Assembly (NCBI GenBank): GCA_963966185.1
Contig: CAWZYM010000145.1
Location: 164,001 to 228,000, forward strand
Length of the DNA stretch: 64,000 nt
Source: Rhabditoides inermis
Lineage: Eukaryota > Nematoda > Chromadorea > Rhabditida > Rhabditidae
Direction of reading: 5' to 3'
Shown here in pieces: positions 52,394-61,875 of this stretch (its first letter is position 1; each line of letters starts with the position of its first letter). A program made the translations under genes and the position numbers. The notes beneath the pieces were generated by a model that did no database searches, was not told the DNA's origin, and was given only the letters and a program-made list of their open reading frames with translations.

Positions 52394-54130
52394 ATGGCTC
52401 CCGCCTTCGAGTCCGGGTTGATTGCGTCTAATCGCAGGATTGAAAGGGTGAAGAAAGAGATTGTGAAACTGACGAAAAAGTATGGCAAACCCGCGACGCC
52501 TGCCACGCTAAGGAAAATGCAGACGACGCTAACTGCGATCGTGACTGCGACTGTCGCACTCGACGCCCAGTGCCGAGGTGTATGGGAGTGCGTAACTGGC
52601 GCAGAGTTGATCATGAAAGAAACGGAAGAGTCGCGCATCGCCTACAAACACGAATGGCAGGTGCTGAAAAACGAATTCGTTCTGATGGTCAGCAAGGCAA
52701 CGAGTGTGGTAGCTAAAATGAGAAGGAGAATTGACGAGTTGAACTCGATGGTGGCTGCCATCGACCCCACTGCCAATCCCGTCGAGAAGCCCAAGTTTCT
52801 TGAGGAAATCACTCCTGATGAGGCGCTTCTCACGGATGCCAGTGAGGAATCGGGAGACGGCGAGTCAGAAGACTCGGAAGAACGCACTCCCATGGCGGCC
52901 ACGGTCATTCGCAGAACAGCTGCGGCGAGAACGGCTGCGAGCCAACAGCTGGCAGCCACGCCAGCGAACGCGCGCGCGTCTCTGCCCAGCGCCCGCGCAG
53001 CCAACACGAGTCCCCCCGTGAGGCCCCCGAGGCGCACTGACCCCGCGGGCGACAGCGGGCGCCAGATCGATCTAGCGGTGATACTGGCGAAGAGCAACAA
53101 ACTAGAAATCCCCATATTCGCAGGAGAGTATGCAGAGTGGAATCGCTACTGGGCATTGTTCTCGGAGCTTGTACACAAGCGCGCGGCAGAGAACGTGGTA
53201 AAAATGACGGCATTGACCAACTCGCTCGCCGGGCCAGCGCTGGCGGCGATCCGCAGATTCCCTCCGTCAGGAGAGAAGTACGCAGAGGCCGTGGCGCACT
53301 TGCGCAAGATCTACGCGCGGCCCGAGAGACAGACTCAAGTCATTCTCGATAAGATCGATGCGATGAAACCAGCGCGGTCGAAGAAGCCGGCGGACTTGCG
53401 AGCCGTCCACGACGAGCTCGTGGCGCTGGTGGCGGCACTGTCGGAACTGACGAACACACAGAACCCGCACCTCTACCTGACGGTGAAGAGGAAGTTTCCT
53501 GAAATCGTGTGGGATAAACTGGAAACAAGTGAAGAGCTCTTTGACAAGGACGATGTCGAGCAGTTGCTGAACTCCATCGGACAGGTGATCTACCGCCTCG
53601 AGGAGAAGGCGTTCGAGAGAAGTGAGTACAGGGCTGATCGGGAGGCAGATTCGATCGTGCTCACAACGGCGCACGCAACGAGCGCGCCCAGCAGGGGCGA
53701 TTCGTGTCGCTATTGTTCTATGAGCAACCACACCTCCGGTGACTGCAAGAAGTACCGCACACCTGAAGACAGGAAGAAGCGAGTGAACGAACTCAGACTG
53801 TGTTACAACTGTTTGAGCGAATCGCACAGGGCAAAACAGTGTAAATCCGGCAAGTGCAAGACGTGCCAGCGCTCTCATCACAGCTCACTGTGCAGCGGCA
53901 GTGACAAGAAGCTCAACAAGTACAGTGAAGGAGAAGCGAAAAACAAAAAGAAAGGTCTCTGGAAAAGGTTCTCGGTCAACCATGTGTCGTCAAGTGCTGG
54001 CAGGCTGATGGTGGTGCAAGCAAAGGTGCTGTCGCAAACCGGAAAAGCTGTGTCAATCGATGTACTACTCGACAGCGGAGCCGAGAGATCGTTCATTGAC
54101 GCTTTTCAATGTTGCCGTCTACTGTGTTAG
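52394..54130 (+). CDS. BEL/Pao gag with start of aspartic protease
   Basis: The frame is open from 52304; ATG 52394 (MAPAFESGLIASNRR) is the likelier start. Gag forms the particle that packages the element's RNA. An N-terminal coiled-coil-like region, an acidic linker and a Pro/Ala-rich stretch lead into a DUF1759-type gag core (LEIPIFAGEYAEWNRYWALF ... TALTNSLAGPALAAIRR), then zinc-binding clusters CRYCSMSNHTSGDC, CYNCLSESHRAKQC and CKTCQRSHHSSLC. The frame then enters the aspartic protease active site (VLLDSGAERSFID). At about 54097 the retroelement homology stops abruptly and a short unrelated tail runs to a stop at 54130, where the sequence switches to an inverted piece of the same protease. 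Confidence 0.88.
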   Translation: MAPAFESGLIASNRRIERVKKEIVKLTKKYGKPATPATLRKMQTTLTAIVTATVALDAQCRGVWECVTGAELIMKETEESRIAYKHEWQVLKNEFVLMVSKATSVVAKMRRRIDELNSMVAAIDPTANPVEKPKFLEEITPDEALLTDASEESGDGESEDSEERTPMAATVIRRTAAARTAASQQLAATPANARASLPSARAANTSPPVRPPRRTDPAGDSGRQIDLAVILAKSNKLEIPIFAGEYAEWNRYWALFSELVHKRAAENVVKMTALTNSLAGPALAAIRRFPPSGEKYAEAVAHLRKIYARPERQTQVILDKIDAMKPARSKKPADLRAVHDELVALVAALSELTNTQNPHLYLTVKRKFPEIVWDKLETSEELFDKDDVEQLLNSIGQVIYRLEEKAFERSEYRADREADSIVLTTAHATSAPSRGDSCRYCSMSNHTSGDCKKYRTPEDRKKRVNELRLCYNCLSESHRAKQCKSGKCKTCQRSHHSSLCSGSDKKLNKYSEGEAKNKKKGLWKRFSVNHVSSSAGRLMVVQAKVLSQTGKAVSIDVLLDSGAERSFIDAFQCCRLLC

Positions 54131-54579
54131 TGCGCACCATGTTCACAGACGCTGCCACGAAGCTGACCGAGCTACTCTCACACTTTCCGACCACCATCAG
54201 CCCGAAGACGGTGGAGATGACCATCGCTCCGGAAGGGAGAGAAACCCTGCTGGCAGGGTCGACCACGTGCCAAAAGACATCCGCGCCGAGGAGGATGCTC
54301 GGCTGGCGCGTCTCCTGGGTGAACTTCTCCATTCCCAACTTTTTCAGCTGGTTCAGATCTTTCTTGTTCAGCTGCGAGCTGCGAACAGGGTTTGTGATAC
54401 CCTTCTTGGTGTATAGCATGCACTCCATCTTGTCTCCGCTGGGGAGAAGGAATGTGGTCGGGCGGAGCGAGGACTTCTCTTTCACTGCTCCGCCGCCGAA
54501 CACTTGTAGGTGGAGCATGGTCTCGTTGAGCGACTGCAGACCCAACTCGTCTGCCAGATCTCCGTTGAGAGAGCCCTAG
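54093..54579 (-). pseudogene. Inverted protease fragment of the BEL/Pao element
   Basis: The minus strand reads LADELGLQSLNETMLHLQVF, then ILLGADVFWHVV and KCESSSVSFV, the downstream half of the DUF1758-type aspartic protease that should follow the gag frame on the plus strand. A stop codon precedes it at its 5' side. It therefore looks like a local inversion within the element. Confidence 0.8.
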
Positions 54580-54662
54580 AGAACATGGAGGAGTCGACTT
54601 TCATTTCGCGTCGTTCTGCCACCAACACACAACCAGAAGGATGCGCTGGTTTCAACTGAACG

Positions 54663-54738
54663 CAAGAGTGCGGGGATCGAACCCGCGAACGTCGGTGCGA
54701 AGACCGCGCTCGCAAGCCACTAGGCCAATCGCTCTTGT
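54663..54738 (-). mobile_element. tRNA-like segment in left arm
   Basis: On the minus strand CAAGAG...CTCTTG can pair as an acceptor-like stem and GCGGGTTCGATCCCCGC is a perfect T-arm, but the anticodon arm does not form the standard 5-bp stem and 7-base loop. Probably a tRNA-derived SINE head or tRNA pseudogene. Confidence 0.55.
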
Positions 54739-55333
54739 TGATCACTGGATGACAATGCGCACCGGGTGCGGGCTGTATGAAAAGTGCGTGTATTGCACAT
54801 TCAGAACATGTCTCCCGCACATTGTTCCAGTTCTTATCAGTTCATTATCAGAGATCTGTCATACTCGCTTTCACGTGACCCGTTCCATTGTGATAGCGGG
54901 TCAGTAAACTTGAACATGTACTAGTAGAAAGTAGCAAGAACTCAAACTTCAGGCAGCTTCAGACCTCCTCTCCAGGCTATTGTCGAGGCCTACATCTCCA
55001 GCAACTTTCATACCCTTCACCCTTACCATTCTCCCACTCAACCTCATCAAAAAGATATGGGGAATAGGAAATAAGTGTTACCCATAATATCTTGATTGCT
55101 TTTGCAAAACAAGGTCGTTATATGAATGTGTTGCGGATGTGGTTTCAGAATTGTTTGTGAACGATATAAAAGAAACAGTAGCTCTGTGTTTCAAGCATTC
55201 ATTTTGGTCCTTTTTATCCAGAAAGTCTCCGTGGCAACCAAATAAAATGTTTCAAACATATGTTCCGACGCACTCATTGCATTTCCCACGCTCCCACGCA
55301 ATCATTCACTTACTCGACTCATTTTTCTTCAGA

Positions 55334-55473
55334 ATGAGTGCAACTTTTCCTTTTCTGTTCACTTTTACGATTCTTGTTGTTTCATGCACAGGAAAGAACA
55401 CTGATTTCGCAACATTTTCAAAAGTAAGCTTTGTTTTGTTTCTATTTATATTTCATGGTCGCAGTATTGCGAC
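55334..55473 (+). pseudogene. Inverted duplicate of exon 1 and the start of exon 2 of the split gene
   Basis: 55334-55423 repeats the signal-peptide exon of the split secreted-protein gene and 55465-55473 the first three codons of exon 2, after which the inverted LTR begins at 55474. Confidence 0.8.
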
Positions 55474-55835
55474 TGTGCGATCCGGCGGTTCAGTGGATTA
55501 AAACACGACACAAGATGATCCTAATTCCTACCAGTCCACCCTGGCTGGCACGACAGTGCAACACCCGTACGTACCACAACAGCCTATCCCCCTCCCTCAC
55601 CCCCTTCACTCCAACCACCACTAGGTCTTATCACATTCCCGAAATGTCCACACTACTCAAATACACGATACACGAATATGAGCACCAATCACTTTTATTA
55701 ACATGGTGGGCTGGGGGGCGAGAGAGGATGAGAGAGAGTCACTCTCCTCGGGGGAGGAGGGAGCAAGACTCCTGTCCTGTCCAGAGAGTGGCGGGGGCGG
55801 GGCCGCGCGCCATCGCGGTTCCAATGACCGCGACA
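55474..55835 (-). repeat. Inverted third copy of the LTR
   Basis: Reverse complement of the LTR at 57302-57663, within the left arm. Confidence 0.9.
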
Positions 55836-56200
55836 CTCCCGCGGCGGCAGATGACGTCGGCGGCCAGCGGGGTGGGCAGGAACAGGAAGACGCGGAGAAC
55901 ATCGGAGCGGACGGGCGACGGCGGATCCTCGGGCGGCAGCTGCTGGGCGACTCCTGGGTGGGCGGGTGACTCCAAAGATCTGCTTCTCCGGGATTCCTCG
56001 ATGAATGATGTCGGCTCCTCGTCTCGCTGTCTCCGCGCATCCTTCTTCACGTCATTGTCTATTCTCTCTACATCTTTTCTCCTCTCGCTTTTTAGCCAAC
56101 GCAGATGGTATCATGATAATCGGTGGAGTCGGGTGGCACAAAGACATTATGAGATAAACATACCGTCTTCCTTGCATCGACACATGTCTCGCACCATTCC

Positions 56201-56523
56201 ATGTCGATTCGCGGACTCGTGTGGTTCATTCTGTGTTTCACCCTGGCTTTCTGCGAAGGAATTCAGCTAATTCAAATGCTCAACTGTCCCACTTGCGACG
56301 TCCAGACCGATATCTGCGTGGCCTTCCACCAGTGAGTAAATCATTACATACTATCACCATAGTGCGTATTTACATGTCTCTCTCTATCAGGTATCCGCGC
56401 TACTATGACTGCGTGCGTCTCGATGCTATTCTTTTTTTTTTCTTTCGCAGTATCATATCTATCGTAAAATCCAACAGATCTGTAAACAGTCATTTATTTC
56501 GCAACAGAATCAGACCAATATAG
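56201..56523 (+). pseudogene. Truncated inverted copy of the small GPI-anchor-type gene
   Basis: Exon 1 (56201-56331) and the first 41 bases of exon 2 (56391-56431) equal the intact minus-strand copy. At the arm end the frame runs into unrelated sequence and stops at 56523, so the cysteine-rich end and the hydrophobic tail are missing. Confidence 0.75.
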
Positions 56524-56544
56524 CACCGCACCTCTCTCTCTCGA

Positions 56545-56936
56545 TCAAAGGATCAGCGCGACAAGTGCAACAGCAGACACCATAAAGCGTGCAGACGCGA
56601 TGCCGGCGGCGGCGGAGGATCCCATCGAAGGCGAATCGATGGGAAGATGAGAGATACAGTGGTCATCATCCCGCTGAGCGTACAACGCCTCCCACAGCCA
56701 GCACGGAATAGCATCGAGACGCACGCAGTCATAGTAGCGCGGATACCTGATAGAGAGAGACATGTAAATACGCACTATGGTGATAGTATGTAATGATTTA
56801 CTCACTGGTGGAAGGCCACGCAGATATCGGTCTGGACGTCGCAAGTGGGACAGTTGAGCATTTGAATTAGCTGAATTCCTTCGCAGAAAGCCAGGGTGAA
56901 ACACAGAATGAACCACACGAGTCCGCGAATCGACAT
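56545..56936 (-). CDS. Small secreted, probably GPI-anchored cysteine-rich protein
   Basis: Two exons (56806-56936 and 56545-56746) give 110 residues. The signal peptide is MSIRGLVWFILCFTLAFCEG. The mature part carries spaced cysteines (NCPTC, DIC, YDC, IPC, DHC), a pattern like small Ly6-type three-finger proteins of nematodes, though not enough to assign the family. The C-terminus, after a small-residue stretch SSAAAG, is a hydrophobic tail (FMVSAVALVALIL) ending the protein, the usual GPI-attachment signal. The 5' part lies in the right arm of the inverted repeat and the 3' part in its unique 274-base spacer, so this is the only complete copy. It lies between the LTRs but opposite to gag. 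Confidence 0.72.
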
Positions 56937-57039
56937 GGAATGGTGCGAGACATGTGTCGATGCAAGGAAGACGGTATGTTTATCTCATAATGTCTTTGTG
57001 CCACCCGACTCCACCGATTATCATGATACCATCTGCGTT

Positions 57040-57301
57040 GGCTAAAAAGCGAGAGGAGAAAAGATGTAGAGAGAATAGACAATGACGTGAAGAAGGATGC
57101 GCGGAGACAGCGAGACGAGGAGCCGACATCATTCATCGAGGAATCCCGGAGAAGCAGATCTTTGGAGTCACCCGCCCACCCAGGAGTCGCCCAGCAGCTG
57201 CCGCCCGAGGATCCGCCGTCGCCCGTCCGCTCCGATGTTCTCCGCGTCTTCCTGTTCCTGCCCACCCCGCTGGCCGCCGACGTCATCTGCCGCCGCGGGA
57301 G
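57040..57301 (+). other. Possible 3' remnant of retrotransposon pol
   Basis: GC-rich sequence between the small minus-strand gene and the 3' LTR, open on the plus strand (for example TSFIEESRRSRSLESPAHPG) up to the LTR. Its position directly before the LTR suggests the end of the element's internal region, but no pol motif is recognisable. Confidence 0.3.
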
Positions 57302-57663
57302 TGTCGCGGTCATTGGAACCGCGATGGCGCGCGGCCCCGCCCCCGCCACTCTCTGGACAGGACAGGAGTCTTGCTCCCTCCTCCCCCGAGGAGAGTGACT
57401 CTCTCTCATCCTCTCTCGCCCCCCAGCCCACCATGTTAATAAAAGTGATTGGTGCTCATATTCGTGTATCGTGTATTTGAGTAGTGTGGACATTTCGGGA
57501 ATGTGATAAGACCTAGTGGTGGTTGGAGTGAAGGGGGTGAGGGAGGGGGATAGGCTGTTGTGGTACGTACGGGTGTTGCACTGTCGTGCCAGCCAGGGTG
57601 GACTGGTAGGAATTAGGATCATCTTGTGTCGTGTTTTAATCCACTGAACCGCCGGATCGCACA
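57302..57663 (+). repeat. 3' LTR of BEL/Pao element
   Basis: 362 bases, nearly identical to 50400-50762 (one C fewer in a C run), followed by GTCGC. Confidence 0.85.
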
Positions 57664-58398
57664 GTCGCAATACTGCGACCATGAAATATAAATAGAAACA
57701 AAACAAAGCTTACTTTTGAAAATGTTGCGAAATCAGTGTTCTTTCCTGTGCATGAAACAACAAGAATCGTAAAAGTGAACAGAAAAGGAAAAGTTGCACT
57801 CATTCTGAAGAAAAATGAGTCGAGTAAGTGAATGATTGCGTGGGAGCGTGGGAAATGCAATGAGTGCGTCGGAACATATGTTTGAAACATTTTATTTGGT
57901 TGCCACGGAGACTTTCTGGATAAAAAGGACCAAAATGAATGCTTGAAACACAGAGCTACTGTTTCTTTTATATCGTTCACAAACAATTCTGAAACCACAT
58001 CCGCAACACATTCATATAACGACCTTGTTTTGCAAAAGCAATCAAGATATTATGGGTAACACTTATTTCCTATTCCCCATATCTTTTTGATGAGGTTGAG
58101 TGGGAGAATGGTAAGGGTGAAGGGTATGAAAGTTGCTGGAGATGTAGGCCTCGACAATAGCCTGGAGAGGAGGTCTGAAGCTGCCTGAAGTTTGAGTTCT
58201 TGCTACTTTCTACTAGTACATGTTCAAGTTTACTGACCCGCTATCACAATGGAACGGGTCACGTGAAAGCGAGTATGACAGATCTCTGATAATGAACTGA
58301 TAAGAACTGGAACAATGTGCGGGAGACATGTTCTGAATGTGCAATACACGCACTTTTCATACAGCCCGCACCCGGTGCGCATTGTCATCCAGTGATCA

Positions 58399-58474
58399 AC
58401 AAGAGCGATTGGCCTAGTGGCTTGCGAGCGCGGTCTTCGCACCGACGTTCGCGGGTTCGATCCCCGCACTCTTG
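58399..58474 (+). mobile_element. tRNA-like segment in right arm
   Basis: Mirror copy of 54663-54738, with A-box-like TTGGCCTAGTGG and B-box GGGTTCGATCC on the plus strand. The anticodon arm is defective. Confidence 0.55.
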
Positions 58475-58572
58475 CGTTCAGTTGAAACCAGCGCATCCTT
58501 CTGGTTGTGTGTTGGTGGCAGAACGACGCGAAATGAAAGTCGACTCCTCCATGTTCTCTAGGGCTCTCTCAA

Positions 58573-59576
58573 GGGTACCCCGTGAGCCGGCGACATTTTT
58601 GTTGTTGCAAAATATGCTATTTTCTGTGTAAACGAGCCAGTGATTCGCTCTTCTCTCTCACTGTCCGGTCTGCGCGTGATGCATGTTTGATGTCCAGTTG
58701 TTTTGCCTGGGGCAACACACCTGCCTTTGTCACCCTGTCTCTCTTCCCTCTCGCCTCGAATATCGATCGATCCGGTGAGCGCGGGAGAGAGTGGGAGAGG
58801 CGTGTGACAAGCGACGCGTGCTGCCGCCGCCATCTGCACTTTCTTTATTCGACTCGTTCGTTTTACTACCTACCCTTCTTTGGCTAGTTGTTTTGTTGTT
58901 GCGTCCCGTGACTATTGTCATATCTAGTTCGTTATCATTTTTAATTCCGATTTGCACTCACTTCGCTTCGCTAACAAGTCTTGCTTGTGAAAGTTGTGAG
59001 TCACAAGGTTGATCGATTGATCTCTTCCCTCTCTTTCTCTCCCGTCAGCTGATTGTCGGTCCACCTCTCTCACTGTCGCGCAGCTGTGCAGACTAGAAAT
59101 GTAAACATACAACATATGTGGGTAGCATGTTTGCACGATCTACCGTTTTGTATTTTTGCGACTGTATCATTGCCACCCACCTACAGCGGCTTGCTTTTGT
59201 TCTTCCAGAAAAGTGCTTACTCATGTATATTTTGAATCCCGTTTTTTTGAAATCATTCACCCGCGAATATTCTCTCACGTCGTAGACTCCGGTATCACTC
59301 TCAATTATACTCACGTTCAAGTATTTTTTTTTTAATATTTGGCGCTAATCAGATCGAACTGATAATGATTCACATGTTTTCACTTTCGCAATGTCGTAGT
59401 ACTCAACCTCTGATTCTACTCTCCTTCTCACTAACATCTTACTTATCATTGATATTATTCACTATGTTCATAACCGCTGTTCAAGCCCTTACTCTCTCTC
59501 TGTCCACTGCTGCGCGTTATTTATTATTTCCACTGATTTCATTCTGTCGGATTTTCTGAATAACTCCTCTTTCAGT
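58573..59576. other. Intergenic upstream of the zinc-ribbon gene
   Basis: No coding sequence recognised. The last bases before the next ATG (CTCTTTCAG at 59567-59575) are a splice acceptor with no visible partner, consistent with trans-splicing. Confidence 0.5.
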
Positions 59577-60257
59577 ATGTCGAAGCCGTGTGACTCAGAC
59601 ACGAGGGCGCTGCTGTCGTCTCCCTCGCCCTCCTCCTCCCCCTCCCTCTCCTCCTCCCTCGCATCCCTCCCGCCAACCAGCAACATACAAGTCGAAGCTG
59701 CCAAGGGTGCGTCTGCATTCTTAAAGCTGCCTTCTCTTTACTCCCGAAATGCCTTTTCCAACTACTTCAAATTACAGATTTTTCGTGTCAGCAATTGCTC
59801 AATAGCTAGCAACTAGTAAGCCTACGGTTGCGATCATTTTCAAATTACATCTACTCATTTCGATCAGTTCTTTTGAGTCACTTTCACTGGTGGGAGCATT
59901 TTTTCGAAAATGGTTAGAAAAACTGTTTGATGCTTTGCAGAGCGCGACACCGGCCCCGTGCCCTCGCACTCCTGCGTCGCTCCCTCGCGCCCCCTCCGCC
60001 CCCGACCCACACAGATGGTGTGCCCATACTGCCAGGTCGGTGCGCATGTCGCTCCGTGTGTCTGTACCTACTGCCACGTGTGCTTGTCCGTCTGTCCGTT
60101 TGTCTGTATGTCCGTTTCTCTGTCTGTATGCTGTATGTATAATGTATGTCCGTGTGTGGTGTTCGTACGTCTATATTCATGTCTGTCTTCCTCTCTCTAT
60201 CCCTGACAAAGGATACAGTTCCCGTTTCCCGCACTGCTATGTAGATATGACTTTCTA

Positions 60258-60307
<50 letters not shown>

Positions 60308-60608
60308 TCTCTTTCTCATGCCCCCATGTGTACGATTGACGCTACCCTCCATTTATGTAACGTTTAATTGTTGAGAGTAGGCGCCCTCCCTCTCTATCGA
60401 TCTCCATCCCTCCCTCTCTATCCCTCCGTTTTCTCTCCGTGCTGTTCGCAGCGCTTCCAAGTCACCTCTCTGATGCAATAGATTAATGTTAGCCCGTTTG
60501 CAGACTTCTGTGATCTCGGATATCCGTCACCTGTTGCGGGACTGTTTCCTCGCCTCCCACCACTGTCCCGCGTGTGGCGGCAACATCACCCGACACCCGC
60601 ACTGCTGA
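59577..60608 (+). CDS. LITAF-like CPYC/CPAC zinc-ribbon protein
   Basis: Three exons (59577-59706, 59941-60035, 60504-60608) give 109 residues. The N-terminus is Ser/Pro-rich and disordered-looking. The C-terminus has MVCPYCQTSVISDIRHLLRD, then HHCPACGG, two paired CxxC motifs as in the LITAF zinc ribbon, which binds membranes of late endosomes. In usual LITAF domains a long hydrophobic segment separates the two CxxC motifs. Here only about 20 mostly polar residues do, so either an exon in the 60036-60503 intron is missed or this is a reduced form. The frame and phases support the three exons shown. Confidence 0.65.
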
Positions 60609-61632
60609 AACGTATACGGATGTCGGAAACGTATGAGTAGGGGTGAAACGTAGCGTTATTAGTTGTATAGATTTTTACATGAGATACCAGGGCTATGAGT
60701 CGTTTTTGTTTGATGTGATTTGTGATTCATAATTATAAGTAACATTTTGTTCCACTCACTTTTAGCTACTCTTTTGTATACGTGTGTATGCGGGTTAGAT
60801 TTGTTTTATCGACTTATTGTGTGATTCGAGATAAATGTGTGTTATGTGAGACGTGGTGATCCGATTGAATAGGAGATAATACGTGATTGCAGTTGGCAGT
60901 TCTCTCAAGATCTGTGACAACACTACAACGGATTCCATCACTTTTGAACTAGACGTCTCATACATCCAGTAAACCTGAAACTTCAAAAGACGGGCCGCGC
61001 CACGTTATCACAATAGCCATAAAACGGCATATTAATTAAATCAATGCGAAATTCCAGCGGGCGTCAACTCTTTCACCCCTCACCTATCGCATGGGTGTGG
61101 CATTCGCATCATTTTATCACAATCTCCTAACGCCGGAGCCTAATCACTCAATCCGTCCCGTCCCGGCTCCATAAAATGAGATAGAATCAGCGCGCGCAGT
61201 GCGATAAAGCCTCCGCCTCGCGTTTTGTACAGTGGTGGAGGGTGATAAGCGACTCGCTCGGTCCACTCGCTGCCACACCCAAACTCCCGGAATCACGCGC
61301 CATTCTCCTGACGCCGCCATGTTACTGTATTCGAACTATGTATTTGCGTATTTAGTAGAGGTCAGACTCAACGTTTGCTGGCAAAAGACCTCCAGAAATG
61401 TCTCAGAACGGTCCTGTACCATCAGAAAGATCCTCAGAAAGATCTCAGAACGCGCCCCCCTCAGAAAGATCCTCAGAAAGTGCATTTTTGTAACAGAAAG
61501 CGGATTTTTGTTTTTGATACATGATTGAGTCTGACGTCGCCTTTTGTAACTGCCGTGTTTCCTTAGATTCGATATAGCATAGTCGATGATGATTTGTATA
61601 TGCGCATTTTCCCCCGTTCAGAGGACAAAGGC
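60609..61632. other. Intergenic region
   Basis: Three GAAACGTA-type motifs follow the zinc-ribbon stop (60610-60655). Direct repeats of CAGAAAGATCCTCAGAAAG occur at about 61420-61480. No gene supported. Confidence 0.5.
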
Positions 61633-61823
61633 ATGTCACGGTGGAGCCTGCTGCTGGCTCTCGCCGCACTTGTCGCAGGTAAGTCATTTATCGATTTATC
61701 GATTTTGATTGATTATCGATTAATTTATCAGGCGCTTCGGCGGATTGCAAGTGCGTGAACAACAAGCAGACGTATGACCCCATCAGCAACCCGCTGATCG
61801 CGTTCTTCAAGTGAGAGGGGGGG

Positions 61824-61875
<52 letters not shown>

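Larger units (their letters stand above)
54565..56431. repeat. Left arm of 1,867-bp inverted repeat
   Basis: Reverse complement of 56706-58572: positions add to 113137 throughout, and all reading frames compared are identical, so I see no indel or substitution. It contains an inverted LTR, part of a host gene and a truncated small gene. Confidence 0.93.
50400..57663 (+). mobile_element. BEL/Pao-type LTR retrotransposon, rearranged
   Basis: The 5' LTR 50400-50762 and 3' LTR 57302-57663 are direct repeats, differing at the length of a C run, beginning TGT and ending ACA. The 5-bp sequence GTCGC precedes the first (50395-50399) and follows the second (57664-57668), as in a target-site duplication. 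Internal sequence includes a leader with 59-bp tandem repeats, gag (52394-54097), an inverted protease block (54093-54579) and possibly a short 3' remnant of pol. Reverse transcriptase, RNase H and integrase are not seen, so the copy cannot move on its own. The right half is overlaid by the 1.87-kb inverted repeat. Confidence 0.8.
50053..57803 (-). pseudogene. Secreted-protein gene split by the LTR retrotransposon
   Basis: Minus-strand exons fit one small gene: exon 1 at 57714-57803 (signal peptide beginning MSATFPFLFTFTILVVSC), exon 2 beginning at 57672-57664 (YCD), interrupted, and resuming at 50394 down to 50313 (AFNLPEKFTHTLYDNDTN...), exon 3 at 50253-50174 and exon 4 at 50112-50053. All four splice phases agree when the inserted DNA and one copy of GTCGC are disregarded. 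The product would be a secreted protein of about 106 residues with four cysteines in the mature part. I do not recognise its family. In this sequence exon 2 is separated into two parts by about 7.3 kb, so the gene is almost certainly inactive here. A second, inverted copy of exon 1 is at 55334-55423. Confidence 0.75.
56706..58572. repeat. Right arm of 1,867-bp inverted repeat
   Basis: Mirror of 54565-56431, separated from it by the unique spacer 56432-56705. It extends past the 3' LTR and the target duplication into flanking host DNA. Confidence 0.93.

Noticed and set aside
55431..57706. Two 279-codon frames (55431-56270 + and 56867-57706 -)
   Set aside because: They read from intron sequence of the split gene through the LTR in antisense and into the small gene; they exist twice only because of the inverted repeat.
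58399..58474. Functional tRNA gene
   Set aside because: T-arm and outer stem pair well, but the anticodon arm does not form a standard stem and loop; a tRNA-derived SINE or pseudogene fits better.
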